Source of the DNA: Micromonospora sp. RHAY321
GTDB taxonomy: Bacteria; Actinomycetota; Actinomycetes; Mycobacteriales; Micromonosporaceae
Direction of reading: 5' to 3'
Assembly (NCBI RefSeq): GCF_023896955.1
Contig: NZ_JAMHIW010000013.1
Location: forward strand, 62,001 to 126,000
Length of the DNA stretch: 64,000 nucleotides
A program made the position numbers and the translations under genes. The notes under the pieces are model-generated. The model searched no databases. It was given only the letters and a program-made list of their open reading frames with translations, and had not been told where the DNA came from. This document shows positions 1 through 10,219 of this stretch, in pieces. Within the stretch, counting starts at the first letter, position 1, and the number at the start of each line of letters is the position of its first letter.

Positions 1-1
1 C

Positions 2-1435
2 AAGTCGGTGGAGATCGCCGGGCCGGGCTTCCTCAACATCCGCCTCGACGCGGCCGCCGCCGGTCAGCTCGCGCGGGTGATCGTCGAGGCCGGCGCGGAG
101 TACGGCCGCAGCGACCGGCTCGCCGGCGAGAAGATCAACCTGGAGTTCGTCTCCGCCAACCCGACCGGCCCGGTGCACATCGGCGGGGTCCGCTGGGCGG
201 CCGTCGGTGACGCGCTCAGCCGGCTGTTGCGGGCCACCGGCGCCGACGTGGGCACGGAGTACTACTTCAACGACGCCGGGTCCCAGATCGACCGGTTCGC
301 CCGCTCGCTGCTCGCCGCCGCGAAGGGTCAGTCCGCGCCGGAGGACGGCTACGGCGGGGCGTACATCGGTGAGATCGCCGCGGAGGTGCAGGCCCGCCGG
401 CCGGACGTGCTGACCATGGACGACGACGCCGCCCAGGAGGTGTTCCGGGTCGAGGGCGTCGCGCTGATGTTCGACGAGATCCGCTCCTCGCTGCGCGACT
501 TCGGGGTGGAGTTCGACACCTACTTCAACGAGAAGGACCTGCACGACCGGGGTGAGCTGGACCTCGCCCTGGCCCGGCTGCGTGAGCAGGGCCAGGTGTA
601 CGAGTCCGAGGGCGCCACCTGGCTGCGGACCACCGACTTCGGTGACGACAAGGACCGGGTGCTGCGCAAGTCCAACGGCGAGTGGACGTACTTCGCCGCG
701 GACTGCGCCTACTACCTGGACAAGCGGGAGCGCGGTTTCGAGCGGGTCGTGATCATGCTGGGCGCCGACCACCACGGCTACATCGGCCGGATGAAGGCGA
801 TGGCCGCCTGCTTCGGTGACGACCCGGAGCGCAACCTGGAGATCCTCATCGGGCAGCTGGTCAACCTGCTGCGCGACGGCGCCCCGGTGCGGATGAGCAA
901 GCGGGCCGGCACGGTGATCACCCTGGAGGACCTGGTCGAGGCGATCGGGGTGGACGCCTCCCGGTACGCGTTGGCCCGCTACTCCAGCGACTCACCGATC
1001 GACATCGACATCGAGCTGTGGACGCGGGCCACCCGCGACAACCCGGTCTACTACGTGCAGTACGTGGCTGCCCGGACGGCGGGCGTGGCCCGCAACGCCG
1101 CCGAGGTGGGGCTGCTCCAGGGCGACGCCGACGACTTCCGCCCCGAGCTGCTCGGGCACGAGAAGGAGAACGAGCTGCTCAAGGCGCTCGCCGAGTTCCC
1201 GGCGGTGGTGGCCACGGCCGCCGAGCTGCGGGAGCCGCACCGGGTGGCCCGCTACCTGGAGGAGAGCGTCGCCGCCTCCTTCCACCGGTTCTACGACAAC
1301 TGCCGGGTGCTGCCGCTGGGCGACGAGGAGGTCACCGACCTGCACCGCGCCCGGCTCTGGCTCAACAACGCCACCCGCACGGTGATCGCCAACGGGCTGC
1401 ACCTGCTGGGTGTGTCCGCTCCCGAGAGGATGTAG
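2..1435 (+). CDS. argS: Arginyl-tRNA synthetase, 5'-truncated by window edge
   Basis: Class I arginyl-tRNA synthetase, which charges tRNA-Arg with arginine in the cytoplasm. The reading frame is open from base 2, so the start lies outside the window and 477 C-terminal residues are visible. The HIGH-type signature is present as PTGPVHIGG (His codon at 176-178), and the KMSKS-type signature reads VRMSKRAGT near 893. The remainder matches the catalytic core followed by the C-terminal anticodon-binding helical domain, ending in [13 protein letters not shown] as ArgRS proteins typically do. It lies 6 bp upstream of lysA, so the two are probably co-transcribed; an argS-lysA-hom order is common in actinobacteria. 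Confidence 0.97.
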   Translation, partial: KSVEIAGPGFLNIRLDAAAAGQLARVIVEAGAEYGRSDRLAGEKINLEFVSANPTGPVHIGGVRWAAVGDALSRLLRATGADVGTEYYFNDAGSQIDRFARSLLAAAKGQSAPEDGYGGAYIGEIAAEVQARRPDVLTMDDDAAQEVFRVEGVALMFDEIRSSLRDFGVEFDTYFNEKDLHDRGELDLALARLREQGQVYESEGATWLRTTDFGDDKDRVLRKSNGEWTYFAADCAYYLDKRERGFERVVIMLGADHHGYIGRMKAMAACFGDDPERNLEILIGQLVNLLRDGAPVRMSKRAGTVITLEDLVEAIGVDASRYALARYSSDSPIDIDIELWTRATRDNPVYYVQYVAARTAGVARNAAEVGLLQGDADDFRPELLGHEKENELLKALAEFPAVVATAAELREPHRVARYLEESVAASFHRFYDNCRVLPLGDEEVTDLHRARLWLNNATRTVIANGLHLLGVSAPERM

Positions 1436-1441
1436 TCCCTG

Positions 1442-2824
1442 ATGCGTGCACACGAGGCTGGTGCGCTGCACGGCGACATCGGCAGCCGGCCGCCCTGGCT
1501 GCGTACCCCGGACGACGTCAACGCCCTCGTGCCGGCGCTGTGGCCGCGCAACGTGACGCGCGGCGCCGACGGCGCGGTCGCCGTCGCGGGCCTGAGCGTG
1601 CGCGACCTCGCGGCCGAGTTCGGGACCCCGGTGTACGTGCTGGACGAGGACGACCTGCGGTCACGCTGCCGGGACTTCCGGGCCGCCTTCCCGACCGAGG
1701 ACGTCTACTACGCCGGCAAGGCGTTCCTCTGCCGGGCGGTGGTCCGGATGATCGCCGAGGAGGGGCTGTACCTCGACGTCTGCACCGGTGGTGAGCTGGC
1801 CACCGCGCTGGCGGCCGGGATGCCGCCGGAGCGGATGGGCTTCCACGGCAACAACAAGTCGGTGGCCGAGCTGGGCCGGGCGCTGGACGCCGGCGTGGGG
1901 CGGATCATCGTCGACTCGTTCACCGAGATCGACCGGCTGACCGCGCTGGCCCGCGAGCGGGGGGTACGCCCCCGGGTGCTGGTCCGCGTCACCGTCGGCG
2001 TGGAGGCGCACACCCACGAGTTCATCGCCACCGCGCACGAGGACCAGAAGTTCGGTTTCTCGCTGGCCGGTGGCGCCGCCGCGACCGCCGCGTTCAAGAT
2101 CCTCGACGAGGACGTGCTGGAGCTGCGAGGGCTGCACTCGCACATCGGCTCGCAGATCTTCGACACCAGCGGGTTCGAGGTCTCGGCACGCCGGGTGCTC
2201 GCCCTGCAGGCGCAGATCCGCGACGCGCGCGGGGTGGAGCTGCCCGAACTGGACCTCGGCGGTGGCTTCGGCATCGCCTACACCACCCAGGACGACCCGG
2301 CCGCTCCGCAGGACCTGGCCAAGCGGCTGCGCAAGATCGTCGACTCGGAGTGCGCGGCGGAGAACCTGGCCCTCCCGCACCTGTCGATCGAGCCGGGGCG
2401 GGCCATCGTCGGGCCGGCCGTGTTCACCCTCTACGAGGTCGGCACGGTCAAGGACCTCGACGGCATCCGGACGTACGTGAGCGTCGACGGCGGGATGAGC
2501 GACAACATCCGCACGGCGCTCTACGACGCGTCCTACTCGGCGACGCTGGCCTCCCGTGCCTCGACGGAGCAGCCGTTGCTCGCCCGCGTGGTGGGAAAGC
2601 ACTGTGAGTCCGGGGACATCGTGGTGAAGGATGAATTCCTGCCCGCCGACGTGCAGCCCGGAGATCTTGTCGCGGTGCCCGGCACCGGCGCCTACTGCCG
2701 CAGCATGGCCAGCAACTACAACCACGTACCCCGGCCGCCGGTGGTCGCGGTGCGTAACGGCCAGGCACGCCTGATCGTCCGGCGGGAGACCGAAGAGGAC
2801 CTGCTGGCATTGGATGTTGGATGA
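1442..2824 (+). CDS. lysA: Diaminopimelate decarboxylase
   Basis: PLP-dependent decarboxylase that converts meso-diaminopimelate to L-lysine, the last step of lysine synthesis. The 460-residue length suits the actinobacterial family. The PLP-binding lysine is K93 in [18 protein letters not shown] and GGGFGIAY form part of the alpha/beta barrel, [10 protein letters not shown] belongs to the phosphate-binding region, and the catalytic CESGD motif starts at C388. The ATG at 1442 is 6 bp after argS, and the stop overlaps the hom start by 4 bp (ATGA), which indicates translational coupling. The chosen start leaves a 50-60 residue N-terminal extension before the barrel, as is usual in this family. 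Confidence 0.97.
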   Translation: MRAHEAGALHGDIGSRPPWLRTPDDVNALVPALWPRNVTRGADGAVAVAGLSVRDLAAEFGTPVYVLDEDDLRSRCRDFRAAFPTEDVYYAGKAFLCRAVVRMIAEEGLYLDVCTGGELATALAAGMPPERMGFHGNNKSVAELGRALDAGVGRIIVDSFTEIDRLTALARERGVRPRVLVRVTVGVEAHTHEFIATAHEDQKFGFSLAGGAAATAAFKILDEDVLELRGLHSHIGSQIFDTSGFEVSARRVLALQAQIRDARGVELPELDLGGGFGIAYTTQDDPAAPQDLAKRLRKIVDSECAAENLALPHLSIEPGRAIVGPAVFTLYEVGTVKDLDGIRTYVSVDGGMSDNIRTALYDASYSATLASRASTEQPLLARVVGKHCESGDIVVKDEFLPADVQPGDLVAVPGTGAYCRSMASNYNHVPRPPVVAVRNGQARLIVRRETEEDLLALDVG

Positions 2825-4152
2825 CGTCACCTGTGCGCTTGGCATTGCTCGGCTGCGGCACGGTCGGCCAGGAGGTGGTCCGGCTGCTGCACGAGCAGGC
2901 GAGCGACCTGGCCGCCCGGATCGGCGCCCCGCTGGAGATCGCCGGCATCGCCGTCCGGCGGCTCGGCCGCGACCGCGGTGACCTGCCGGTCGACCCCGCC
3001 CTGTTCACCACCGACGCGCTCGGCCTGATCAAGCGCGACGACGTGGACGTGGTGATCGAGGTGGTCGGCGGCATCGAGCCGGCCCGAGGCTGGCTGGTCG
3101 AGGCGCTGCGCGCCGGCAAGAGCGTGGTCACGGCCAACAAGGCGCTGCTCGCCGAGGACGGCGTGGCGCTGCACGAAGCGGCGGCCGAGGGCGGCGGTGA
3201 CCTCTACTACGAGGCGTCCGTGGCCGGGGCCATCCCGCTGCTGCGTCCGCTGCGCGAGTCACTGCACGGGGACCGGATCAACCGGGTCACCGGCATCGTC
3301 AACGGCACCACCAACTTCATCCTCTCCGCGATGGACGCCACCGGCGCCGGCTTCGCCGAGGCGCTCGAGGAGGCCACCGAACTGGGCTACGCGGAGGCCG
3401 ACCCGACGGCCGACGTGGAGGGCTTCGACGCGGCGGCCAAGGCCGCGATCCTCGCCTCGCTGGCGTTCCACACCCGGGTCGGCGCCGCCGACGTGCACCG
3501 GGAGGGCATCACCGAGGTCACCGCCGCCGACGTGGCCAGCGCCCAGGCGATGGGCTGCACGATCAAGTTGCTCTGCATCGCGGCCCGGGGCGTCGACCCC
3601 GCCGGCCGGGAGACGGTCAGCGTCCGGGTGCACCCGGCGATGATCCCGCGCAGCCACCCGCTGGCCAGCGTCGGCGACGCCTTCAACGCGGTCTTCGTCG
3701 AGGCGGACGCGGCCGGGCAGTTGATGTTCTACGGCCGGGGTGCCGGTGGGGCGCCGACCGCGAGCGCCGTGCTCGGCGACGTGGTGGCGGTGGCCCGCAA
3801 CCGGCTCGCCGGGGTGCGGGCGGCCAGCGAGAGCGCGTACGCCGACCTGGCGGTGCGGCCGATGGGTGAGGCGCTGACCCGCTACCACGTCAGCCTGGAC
3901 GTGGCCGACCGTCCCGGTGTGCTGGCCGCGGTGGCCGGCGTGTTCGCCCGGCACGACGTGTCGATCGCGACCGTGCGGCAGGGCTCGGCGGGTGGGTCGA
4001 CGGGCGCCACCGGCCGGGCCGGTGACGCCGAGCTGGTCATCGTCACCCACGTGGCGCCGGACGCCGCGCTCGCCGCGACGGTGGACGAGCTGCGTGGTCT
4101 GGACATCGTCCGGTCGGTGACGAGCGTGCTGCGGGTCGAGGGCGGGGCGTGA
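2821..4152 (+). CDS. hom: Homoserine dehydrogenase with C-terminal ACT domain
   Basis: NAD(P)-dependent reduction of aspartate semialdehyde to homoserine, the branch point toward threonine and methionine. The 443-residue protein opens with a Rossmann motif GCGTVGQ at residues 11-17. The catalytic domain contains NGTTNFIL and an [21 protein letters not shown]-type region characteristic of homoserine dehydrogenases. The last ~95 residues ([20 protein letters not shown] onward) are an ACT domain, so feedback inhibition by threonine is likely from family knowledge. Its ATG overlaps the lysA stop by 4 bp. A run of Gly, Ser and Thr ([13 protein letters not shown]) inside the ACT domain looks like a flexible loop insertion. 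Confidence 0.97.
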   Translation: MTSPVRLALLGCGTVGQEVVRLLHEQASDLAARIGAPLEIAGIAVRRLGRDRGDLPVDPALFTTDALGLIKRDDVDVVIEVVGGIEPARGWLVEALRAGKSVVTANKALLAEDGVALHEAAAEGGGDLYYEASVAGAIPLLRPLRESLHGDRINRVTGIVNGTTNFILSAMDATGAGFAEALEEATELGYAEADPTADVEGFDAAAKAAILASLAFHTRVGAADVHREGITEVTAADVASAQAMGCTIKLLCIAARGVDPAGRETVSVRVHPAMIPRSHPLASVGDAFNAVFVEADAAGQLMFYGRGAGGAPTASAVLGDVVAVARNRLAGVRAASESAYADLAVRPMGEALTRYHVSLDVADRPGVLAAVAGVFARHDVSIATVRQGSAGGSTGATGRAGDAELVIVTHVAPDAALAATVDELRGLDIVRSVTSVLRVEGGA

Positions 4153-4287
4153 GTCGTTGACCCGGTGGTGGGGCGCGTGCGTCCCGCCAGGTGGGTAACC
4201 CGGGGTGCGCCACCGGTGGCTCGGGCAGGCTGGTCCAGGGTGGCCTGGTCCTCAGGTCGACGCGGCGGTAGAGGCGAGGAGAGCGAC

Positions 4288-5337
4288 ATGTGGCGGGGTC
4301 TGATCGAGGCGTACCGGGATCGGCTGCCGGTCACCGCGGCCACGCCCGTCGTGACACTGCACGAGGGGGACACCCCGCTGCTGCCCGCGCCGGTGCTCTC
4401 CGCGCGGCTCGGTTGCGACGTGCACCTCAAGGTGGAGGGCGCCAACCCGACCGGCTCGTTCAAGGACCGCGGGATGACCCTCGCGGTCTCCAAGGCGGTC
4501 GAGGCCGGCAACAAGGCCATCATCTGCGCCTCCACCGGCAACACCAGCGCCTCGGCGGCGGCGTACGCGGCTCGGGCCGGGCTGACCTGCGCGGTGCTGG
4601 TGCCGCAGGGCAAGATCGCGCTGGGCAAGCTGGCCCAGGCGCTGGTGCACGGCGCGAAGCTGCTCCAGGTGAGCGGCAACTTCGACGACTGCCTCGCGAC
4701 GGCCGCCAAGCTCGCCCAGGACTACCCGGTCGCGCTGGTCAACTCGGTCAACATCGACCGGCTGCACGGGCAGAAGACCGCCGCCTTCGAGATCGTCGAG
4801 GCGCTCGGTGACGCGCCCGACATCCACTGCCTGCCGGTGGGCAACGCCGGCAACATCGCCGCCTACTGGATGGGGTACGCGGAGGAGCACGCCGCCGGCA
4901 CCACCACCCGGGCGCCGAAGATGTACGGCTTCCAGGCCGCCGGCGCGGCCCCGATCGTCACCGGCCAGGTGGTGCCGGAGCCGTCGACCATCGCCACCGC
5001 GATCCGGATCGGCAACCCGGCGAGCTGGACCAAGGCGCTGGACGCCCGGGACGCCTCCGGTGGCCTGATCGCGGCGGTGACCGACCGGGAGATCCTGTCC
5101 GCGTACCGGCTGCTCGCCCGCGAGGTGGGGGTCTTCGTCGAGTTGGGCAGCGCGGCCAGCGTTGCCGGCCTGCTCCAGCAGGCGGCGGCGGGTGCGGTGC
5201 CGCCCGGTTCGACGGTGGTCTGCACGGTGACCGGCCACGGCCTGAAGGACCCGGAGTGGGCGATCTCCACGGCGCCCGCCCCGCTGACCATCGCGAACGA
5301 CCCGCTGGCGGCGGCCCGCGCCCTCGACCTGGCCTGA
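4288..5337 (+). CDS. thrC: Threonine synthase
   Basis: PLP enzyme that converts O-phosphohomoserine to threonine. I chose the ATG at 4288, giving 349 residues. It is preceded by a purine-rich GAGGAGAG ribosome site, it matches the usual N-terminus ([15 protein letters not shown]), and upstream in-frame codons add only low-complexity Arg/Gly sequence. The PLP lysine is K59 in GSFKDRG, and VGNAGNI provides the phosphate-binding loop. It follows hom after a 135-bp gap in which I see no clear terminator or riboswitch. It belongs to the lysA-hom-thrC-thrB biosynthetic group, although thrB lies 5 kb downstream beyond two transporter genes. Confidence 0.97.
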   Translation: MWRGLIEAYRDRLPVTAATPVVTLHEGDTPLLPAPVLSARLGCDVHLKVEGANPTGSFKDRGMTLAVSKAVEAGNKAIICASTGNTSASAAAYAARAGLTCAVLVPQGKIALGKLAQALVHGAKLLQVSGNFDDCLATAAKLAQDYPVALVNSVNIDRLHGQKTAAFEIVEALGDAPDIHCLPVGNAGNIAAYWMGYAEEHAAGTTTRAPKMYGFQAAGAAPIVTGQVVPEPSTIATAIRIGNPASWTKALDARDASGGLIAAVTDREILSAYRLLAREVGVFVELGSAASVAGLLQQAAAGAVPPGSTVVCTVTGHGLKDPEWAISTAPAPLTIANDPLAAARALDLA

Positions 5338-5341
5338 GCGG

Positions 5342-5361
5342 CCGCCGCGCCCGGGCGGCGG
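5342..5361 (+). terminator. Weak GC hairpin after thrC
   Basis: A 7-bp GC-only stem with a 6-nt loop begins 5 bp after the thrC stop. There is no U-run, so this is only a possible attenuating or pausing structure. Confidence 0.35.
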
Positions 5362-5481
5362 TCAGCGCCGGAAACGGGGCCGGTGACGGCCGGCGTGGGG
5401 CCGGCGCGGGTCGGGGTGATCGAGTCCGGCACACTTTCGGGTATCCCCGCCCGCAGTCTCTTCCAGGAGTGAGCCAGGCCG

Positions 5482-8400
5482 ATGTCGCTGCTCGCCAGAT
5501 TCAGCCTCGCCAACCGAGGGCTGATCGCCCTCATCGCGGTGGTGACCACGGCGTTCGGAGCGTTCGCCGTGCCGTCGCTGAAGCAGCAACTGCTGCCGTC
5601 GCTCGAATTCCCGGCCGCGTTCATCGTGGCCTCCTACCCCGGCGCCGGACCCGAGATCGTCGAGTCGCAGGTGACCGAGCCGATCGAGAACGCCCTCCAG
5701 GGCATCCCCGGTCTGGACAAGGTCACCTCCACCTCCCGTGAGGGATCGGCCACCGTCCAGGTGCAGTACGAGTTCGGCACCGACCTGGACGACGTCGTCA
5801 ACAAGATGCAGACCGCGCTGAGCCGCATCGACGCCCAGCTGCCGGAGAGCGTCGACCCGCAGGTCATCGCGGGCAGCACCGACGACCTGCCAGCGGTGGT
5901 GCTGGCTGCGGCCGGCACCGCGGACGAGCGGGCGCTCGCCGAGAAGCTGCGCGCGACAGTGGTGCCGGAGCTGGAGGGCATCGAGGGGGTCCGCACGGTC
6001 GAGGTGACCGGAACCCGCGACGACGTCGTGGTGGTCACCCCCGACCCGGCCAGGATGGCGGCGGCGAAGCTCCAGCCGACGGCGATCGGCGCCGCGCTGA
6101 AGACCAACGGCGTGGCGGTCCCGGCCGGCGCGGTGAACGACGGCAACCTTGCCCTCCCGGTGCAGGTCGGCACGCCGGTCACCACCCTGGACGACCTGCG
6201 CGGCATCGTGGTCGCCCCCGGCGCGACCCCTGTCCGTCTCGGTGACGTCGCGGCCGTCGAGCAGACGCTCGCGCCGGCCACCGCCATCACCCGGACCAAC
6301 GGCAAGGACAGCCTCGGCATCGCGGTCACCGCGGCGCCCGACGGCAACGCCGTGGAGATCTCCCACGAGATCCGGGACCGGCTGGCTGACCTGAAGGACG
6401 CCTCCGGCGCGGAGCTGACCGTGGTCTTCGACCAGGCGCCGTTCGTCGAGAAGTCGATCGAGTCGCTGACCACCGAGGGCCTGCTGGGCCTGTTGATGGC
6501 GGTCATCGTCATCCTGGTGTTCCTGCTGTCGGTGCGCTCGACCGTGGTCACCGCGGTCTCCATCCCGCTCTCGGTGCTGGTGGCGCTGATCGCTCTCTGG
6601 ATCGGCGACTACTCGCTCAACCTGCTCACCCTCGGCGCGCTGACCATCGCGGTCGGGCGGGTGGTCGACGACTCGATCGTGGTGTTGGAGAACATCAAAC
6701 GCCACCTGGAGTACGGCGAGGAGAAGCGCCACGCGATCATCACCGGCGTCCGCGAGGTGGCCGGCGCGGTGACCGCGTCCACGCTCACCACGGTCGCGGT
6801 GTTCGCGCCGATCGCGCTGGTCGGCGGGTTCGTCGGGCAGCTCTTCGCGCCGTTCGCGATCACCGTGACGGTGGCCCTGCTCGCCTCGCTGCTGGTGTCG
6901 CTGACCGTGATCCCGGTGCTGGCGTACTGGTTCCTCAAGCCGCGCGGCGGCACCGCCGACGACGAGGCGGTACGGCGCGGCGCGGAGGAGAAGGAACTGC
7001 GCAGCCCGTTGCAGCGGGCGTACCTGCCGGTGATCGGGTTCGCGACCCGCAAGCGGTCGACCCGCTGGATCACCGTCGGGCTCGGTCTGCTGGTGCTCTT
7101 CGGCACCTTCGGGTTGGCCCAGAAGCTGGAGACCAACTTCCTGGACGACTCCGGTCAGGACACGCTCAGCTTCCAGCAGGAGCTGCCGGCGGGCAGCGGC
7201 CTGACCGCCACCGACGCGGCCGCCAAGCAGGTCGAGACGGTGCTCGGGCGTACCGACGGGGTGGAGACCTACCAGGTGACCGCCGGCGGCGGGGACAACC
7301 CGTGGGCGGGTGGCGGCGGCAACAACACCGCGACCTGGTCGGTGGCGCTCGACGGGGACACCGACGCGAAGCAGATGCGCGAGGTGCTGCGCGAGGAGTT
7401 CGACAAGCTCGGCGCCGGACTGGGCGAGATCAGCTTCGGCGGCGGGCAGGACGCCTCCACCAGCCAGCTGGAGGTGATCGTCCAGGGCAGCGACCCGGAG
7501 GTGCTGACCCGGGCCGCCGAGGCGGCGCGGACGGCGATGGCCGGCGTTCCGGACGTCGAGGACGTCACCACCAGCCTGGCCGCGCGGGTGCCGCGGGTCG
7601 ACGTGACCGTCGACCGGGTCGCCGCGGGCCGGGTCGGGCTCACCGAGGCCGCGGTGGGTCAGCTCGTGTCGCAGGCGTTCCGTGGCGCGCCGCTGGGTCA
7701 GGTCGCGCTCGACGGCCAGCAGCAGAACGTGGTGCTGCGGCTGGGCGCGCGGCCGCCGGTGTCGGTGGAGGAGCTGCGGGCGCTGCCGGTGGGTCCGGTC
7801 AAGCTGGACGACATCGCGGACGTCACCCAGGCCGAGGGGCCGCAGCAGGTCACCCGGATCGACGGTGAGCGCAGCGTGTCCGTGACCGGCACGGCGACCG
7901 GCTCGAACCTGGGCGCGACGAGCCAGGAGCTGCAGAAGCGGCTGGACGGCATCGACGTGCCAGGGGCGACCTTCGTCATCGGCGGCGTCAGCGCGGACCA
8001 GGCGGACGCGTTCGGCGACCTGGGCCTGGCGGTGCTGGCCGCGATCGCGATCGTGTTCCTGATCATGGTGGCGACGTTCCGCAGCCTCACCCAGGCCCTG
8101 ATCCTGCTGATCTCCATCCCGTTCGCGGCGACCGGCGCGATCGGCCTGCTGCTCGTGACCGGGACTCCGCTGGGCGTGCCGGCGCTGATCGGCGTGCTGA
8201 TGCTGGTCGGCATCGTGGTGACCAACGCGATCGTGCTGCTCGACCTGATCAACCAGTACCGGGCCCAGGGCATGGGTGTCGGGGAGGCGGTGGTCGAGGG
8301 TGGCCGTCGCCGGCTGCGCCCGATCCTGATGACCGCGGTCGCGACCATCTTCGCGCTGCTGCCGATGGCGCTCGGGTTGACCGGTGAGGGCGGCTTCATC

Positions 8401-8763
8401 TCCCAGCCGCTGGCGGTCGTGGTGATCGGTGGCCTGCTCAGCTCGACGCTGCTCACCCTGATCCTGGTGCCGACGCTGTACACGATGGTGGAGCACACCA
8501 AGGAGTCGCTGCGGGAGCGGCGCCGCCAGCGGCGCTCCGGCGAGCCGGCGGTGACCGGACCGGCGACCGACGAACCGGCCGGCCCGAACCAGGTCGCGGT
8601 GCCGTCCGGTGCGCCGGCCGTGGCACACGCCGAGGGTTCGCAGCCGGTGGCGGGGCGACCTGCCCCGTCGGGTGCGCTGGTGGACGGCACGGACCAGTTC
8701 GAGGTGCTGCGGCTGCCCCGTAGCCGTACCTCGCCGCTGCCCCCGTCGGAGCCGACCGAGTAG
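5482..8763 (+). CDS. RND superfamily exporter (AcrB/HAE1-like)
   Basis: Large proton-driven efflux pump of 1093 residues. The layout is AcrB-like: an N-terminal membrane anchor (residues ~10-30), a long extracytoplasmic porter region, a block of five to six membrane helices at ~330-500, a second porter region at ~540-830, and a second helix block at ~840-1020. The proton-relay aspartate pair is present (D396-D397 in VGRVVDDSIVVLENI). The opening sequence with PGAGPEIVESQVTEPIENAL is typical of HAE1-type pumps. The C-terminal ~75 residues are a charged, Pro/Ala-rich cytoplasmic tail. CAGGAGTGAG precedes the ATG. No membrane-fusion or outer-membrane partner is encoded nearby, as expected in a Gram-positive. 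Substrate is unknown; it resembles SwrC of Bacillus in type. Confidence 0.9.
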   Translation: MSLLARFSLANRGLIALIAVVTTAFGAFAVPSLKQQLLPSLEFPAAFIVASYPGAGPEIVESQVTEPIENALQGIPGLDKVTSTSREGSATVQVQYEFGTDLDDVVNKMQTALSRIDAQLPESVDPQVIAGSTDDLPAVVLAAAGTADERALAEKLRATVVPELEGIEGVRTVEVTGTRDDVVVVTPDPARMAAAKLQPTAIGAALKTNGVAVPAGAVNDGNLALPVQVGTPVTTLDDLRGIVVAPGATPVRLGDVAAVEQTLAPATAITRTNGKDSLGIAVTAAPDGNAVEISHEIRDRLADLKDASGAELTVVFDQAPFVEKSIESLTTEGLLGLLMAVIVILVFLLSVRSTVVTAVSIPLSVLVALIALWIGDYSLNLLTLGALTIAVGRVVDDSIVVLENIKRHLEYGEEKRHAIITGVREVAGAVTASTLTTVAVFAPIALVGGFVGQLFAPFAITVTVALLASLLVSLTVIPVLAYWFLKPRGGTADDEAVRRGAEEKELRSPLQRAYLPVIGFATRKRSTRWITVGLGLLVLFGTFGLAQKLETNFLDDSGQDTLSFQQELPAGSGLTATDAAAKQVETVLGRTDGVETYQVTAGGGDNPWAGGGGNNTATWSVALDGDTDAKQMREVLREEFDKLGAGLGEISFGGGQDASTSQLEVIVQGSDPEVLTRAAEAARTAMAGVPDVEDVTTSLAARVPRVDVTVDRVAAGRVGLTEAAVGQLVSQAFRGAPLGQVALDGQQQNVVLRLGARPPVSVEELRALPVGPVKLDDIADVTQAEGPQQVTRIDGERSVSVTGTATGSNLGATSQELQKRLDGIDVPGATFVIGGVSADQADAFGDLGLAVLAAIAIVFLIMVATFRSLTQALILLISIPFAATGAIGLLLVTGTPLGVPALIGVLMLVGIVVTNAIVLLDLINQYRAQGMGVGEAVVEGGRRRLRPILMTAVATIFALLPMALGLTGEGGFISQPLAVVVIGGLLSSTLLTLILVPTLYTMVEHTKESLRERRRQRRSGEPAVTGPATDEPAGPNQVAVPSGAPAVAHAEGSQPVAGRPAPSGALVDGTDQFEVLRLPRSRTSPLPPSEPTE

Positions 8764-8778
8764 TCGGACCGCGTCGTG

Positions 8779-8816
8779 CGACGCCCCCGGCGGGTTCAGA
8801 CCCGCTGGGGGCGTCG
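8779..8816 (+). terminator. Strong terminator hairpin after the RND gene
   Basis: Two 17-nt arms (8779-8795 and 8800-8816) pair with a single non-Watson-Crick position and a 4-nt TCAG loop. The hairpin starts 15 bp after the RND stop codon. It lacks a strong U-run, as is usual for high-GC actinobacteria. Confidence 0.8.
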
Positions 8817-8913
8817 CGGCTTTCCGGGTCGGAACGTTGCGGGTGGACCGGGGAACGGTCGTGGCTGGTCGGGCGCGGTATCGAACCTTGTCATCCGGGT
8901 ATGGTCCTGCTCC

Positions 8914-10155
8914 GTGGCGTCCACCCTCTCCGTCCTGACCGGTAACCGGAGTTTCCGTAACCTCTTCCTCGCCGAGCTGGTGGTCTTCGGTGCCGACTGG
9001 TTCGTCATGGTGCCGCTGCTGGTGTTGCTGCCCGAGCTGACCGGCAGCGGTGTCTGGGGCGCGCTGGTGCTGGCGGTGGACACCGGCATCGTGGCGCTGC
9101 TGCTGCCGTACACCGGCACGGTGGCCGACCGGTTCGACCGCCGCAAGATCATGATCGCCGCGAACGTGGCCGCGCTGCTCGGCGTGCTGCTGCTGCTCGG
9201 CGTACGGGCCGGAACGGCCTGGCTGGCGCTGGTCGCGATCGGCGTGGTGGCGGTCGCCAAGGCGTTCTATTCGCCGGCCGCACAGGCCGCGCTGCCGAAC
9301 GTGCTGGAGCCGGACGAGCTGGCGGCCGGCAACGCGGTGGCCGGCTCGGCCTGGGGCACCATGACGGTGGTCGGCGCCTCGCTCGGCGGCGTGCTCAGCT
9401 CGGCGGCCGGCCCGTACGTCTGCTTCTGGGTGGCGGCGGTGGGCCTGGCGCTCGCCGCGGGCCTCGCCGGGCGGATCCGCCGGCCGTTGCAGGCCCCCCG
9501 GGACGCCGACCGGCCGGCCCAGCGGACCTGGGCGGCGGTCCGCGAGGCGCTCGGCTACATCGGGCACCGGCCCCGGGTGCTGGCGCTGGTCACGGTGAAG
9601 TCGGCGGTTGGTCTGGGCAACGGGGTCCTGACCGTGTTCCCGCTGCTCGCCGGCGTGTACGGGGTCGGCTCGCTGGGCGCCGGCCTGCTCTTCGCGGTGC
9701 GCGGGGCGGGGGCTCTGGTGGGCCCGATCCTGATGCGTCGGGTGCTGACCAACAGGTCCTGGTTGCTGCCCGGGCTGGCGCTGTCCATGTCGCTCTACGG
9801 CCTGTCCTACCTGGGTGCGTCGGTGGTCCGCTGGTTTCCGCTGGTGCTGCTGCTGGTCTTCGTGGCGCACTTCGCCGGCGGCAGCAACTGGGTGATGTCG
9901 AACTTCGCGCTGCAGGGCGAGGTGCCGGACCGGCTGCGGGGGCGCGTCTTCGCCACCGACATGATGCTCGCGACGCTGGCCATCTCGGTGAGCCAGCTCG
10001 CGGTCGCCCTGGTGGTGGACGTGGTGGACGAGCGGGTGGTGCTGGCCGGCTGCGGGCTGGTCACCCTCGTGTACGCGGTCGGCTGGCGGATCGCGACCCG
10101 CCGGCTCTCGCTCACCGAGCCGACCGCCACGCCGGTTCCGGATCCGGCCGGCTGA
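8914..10155 (+). CDS. MFS transporter (enterobactin-exporter/EntS-like type)
   Basis: Major facilitator protein of 413 residues from the GTG at 8914. That start gives MASTLSVLTGNRSFRNLFLA, the normal N-terminus for this family; in-frame codons upstream run through the preceding terminator and encode Arg/Gly-rich sequence. About twelve hydrophobic segments are visible. The loop between helices 2 and 3 reads GTVADRFDRRK, the MFS signature A (G-x3-D-R-x-G/D-R-R). A second half-repeat begins near VLALVTVKSAVGLGNGVL. The substrate cannot be read from sequence; similar proteins are annotated as drug or siderophore exporters. It has its own transcription unit between the RND terminator and thrB. Confidence 0.85.
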   Translation: MASTLSVLTGNRSFRNLFLAELVVFGADWFVMVPLLVLLPELTGSGVWGALVLAVDTGIVALLLPYTGTVADRFDRRKIMIAANVAALLGVLLLLGVRAGTAWLALVAIGVVAVAKAFYSPAAQAALPNVLEPDELAAGNAVAGSAWGTMTVVGASLGGVLSSAAGPYVCFWVAAVGLALAAGLAGRIRRPLQAPRDADRPAQRTWAAVREALGYIGHRPRVLALVTVKSAVGLGNGVLTVFPLLAGVYGVGSLGAGLLFAVRGAGALVGPILMRRVLTNRSWLLPGLALSMSLYGLSYLGASVVRWFPLVLLLVFVAHFAGGSNWVMSNFALQGEVPDRLRGRVFATDMMLATLAISVSQLAVALVVDVVDERVVLAGCGLVTLVYAVGWRIATRRLSLTEPTATPVPDPAG

Positions 10156-10219
10156 GCGCACCGGTCCCATGCTGCGGGCGCGGGACCGGAACGTCGGTGC
10201 CGACCCCTAGCATGAGCCC

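Noticed and set aside
4153-4287. A threonine attenuator or riboswitch before thrC
   Set aside because: There is no leader peptide rich in Thr/Ile codons and no convincing terminator/antiterminator pair in these 135 bp.
5362-10170. A very long open frame on the minus strand opposite the RND and MFS genes
   Set aside because: It is antisense to well-supported genes and its translation is His/Arg/Gln/Asp-rich filler that arises from high-GC codon bias. There is no start site or domain.
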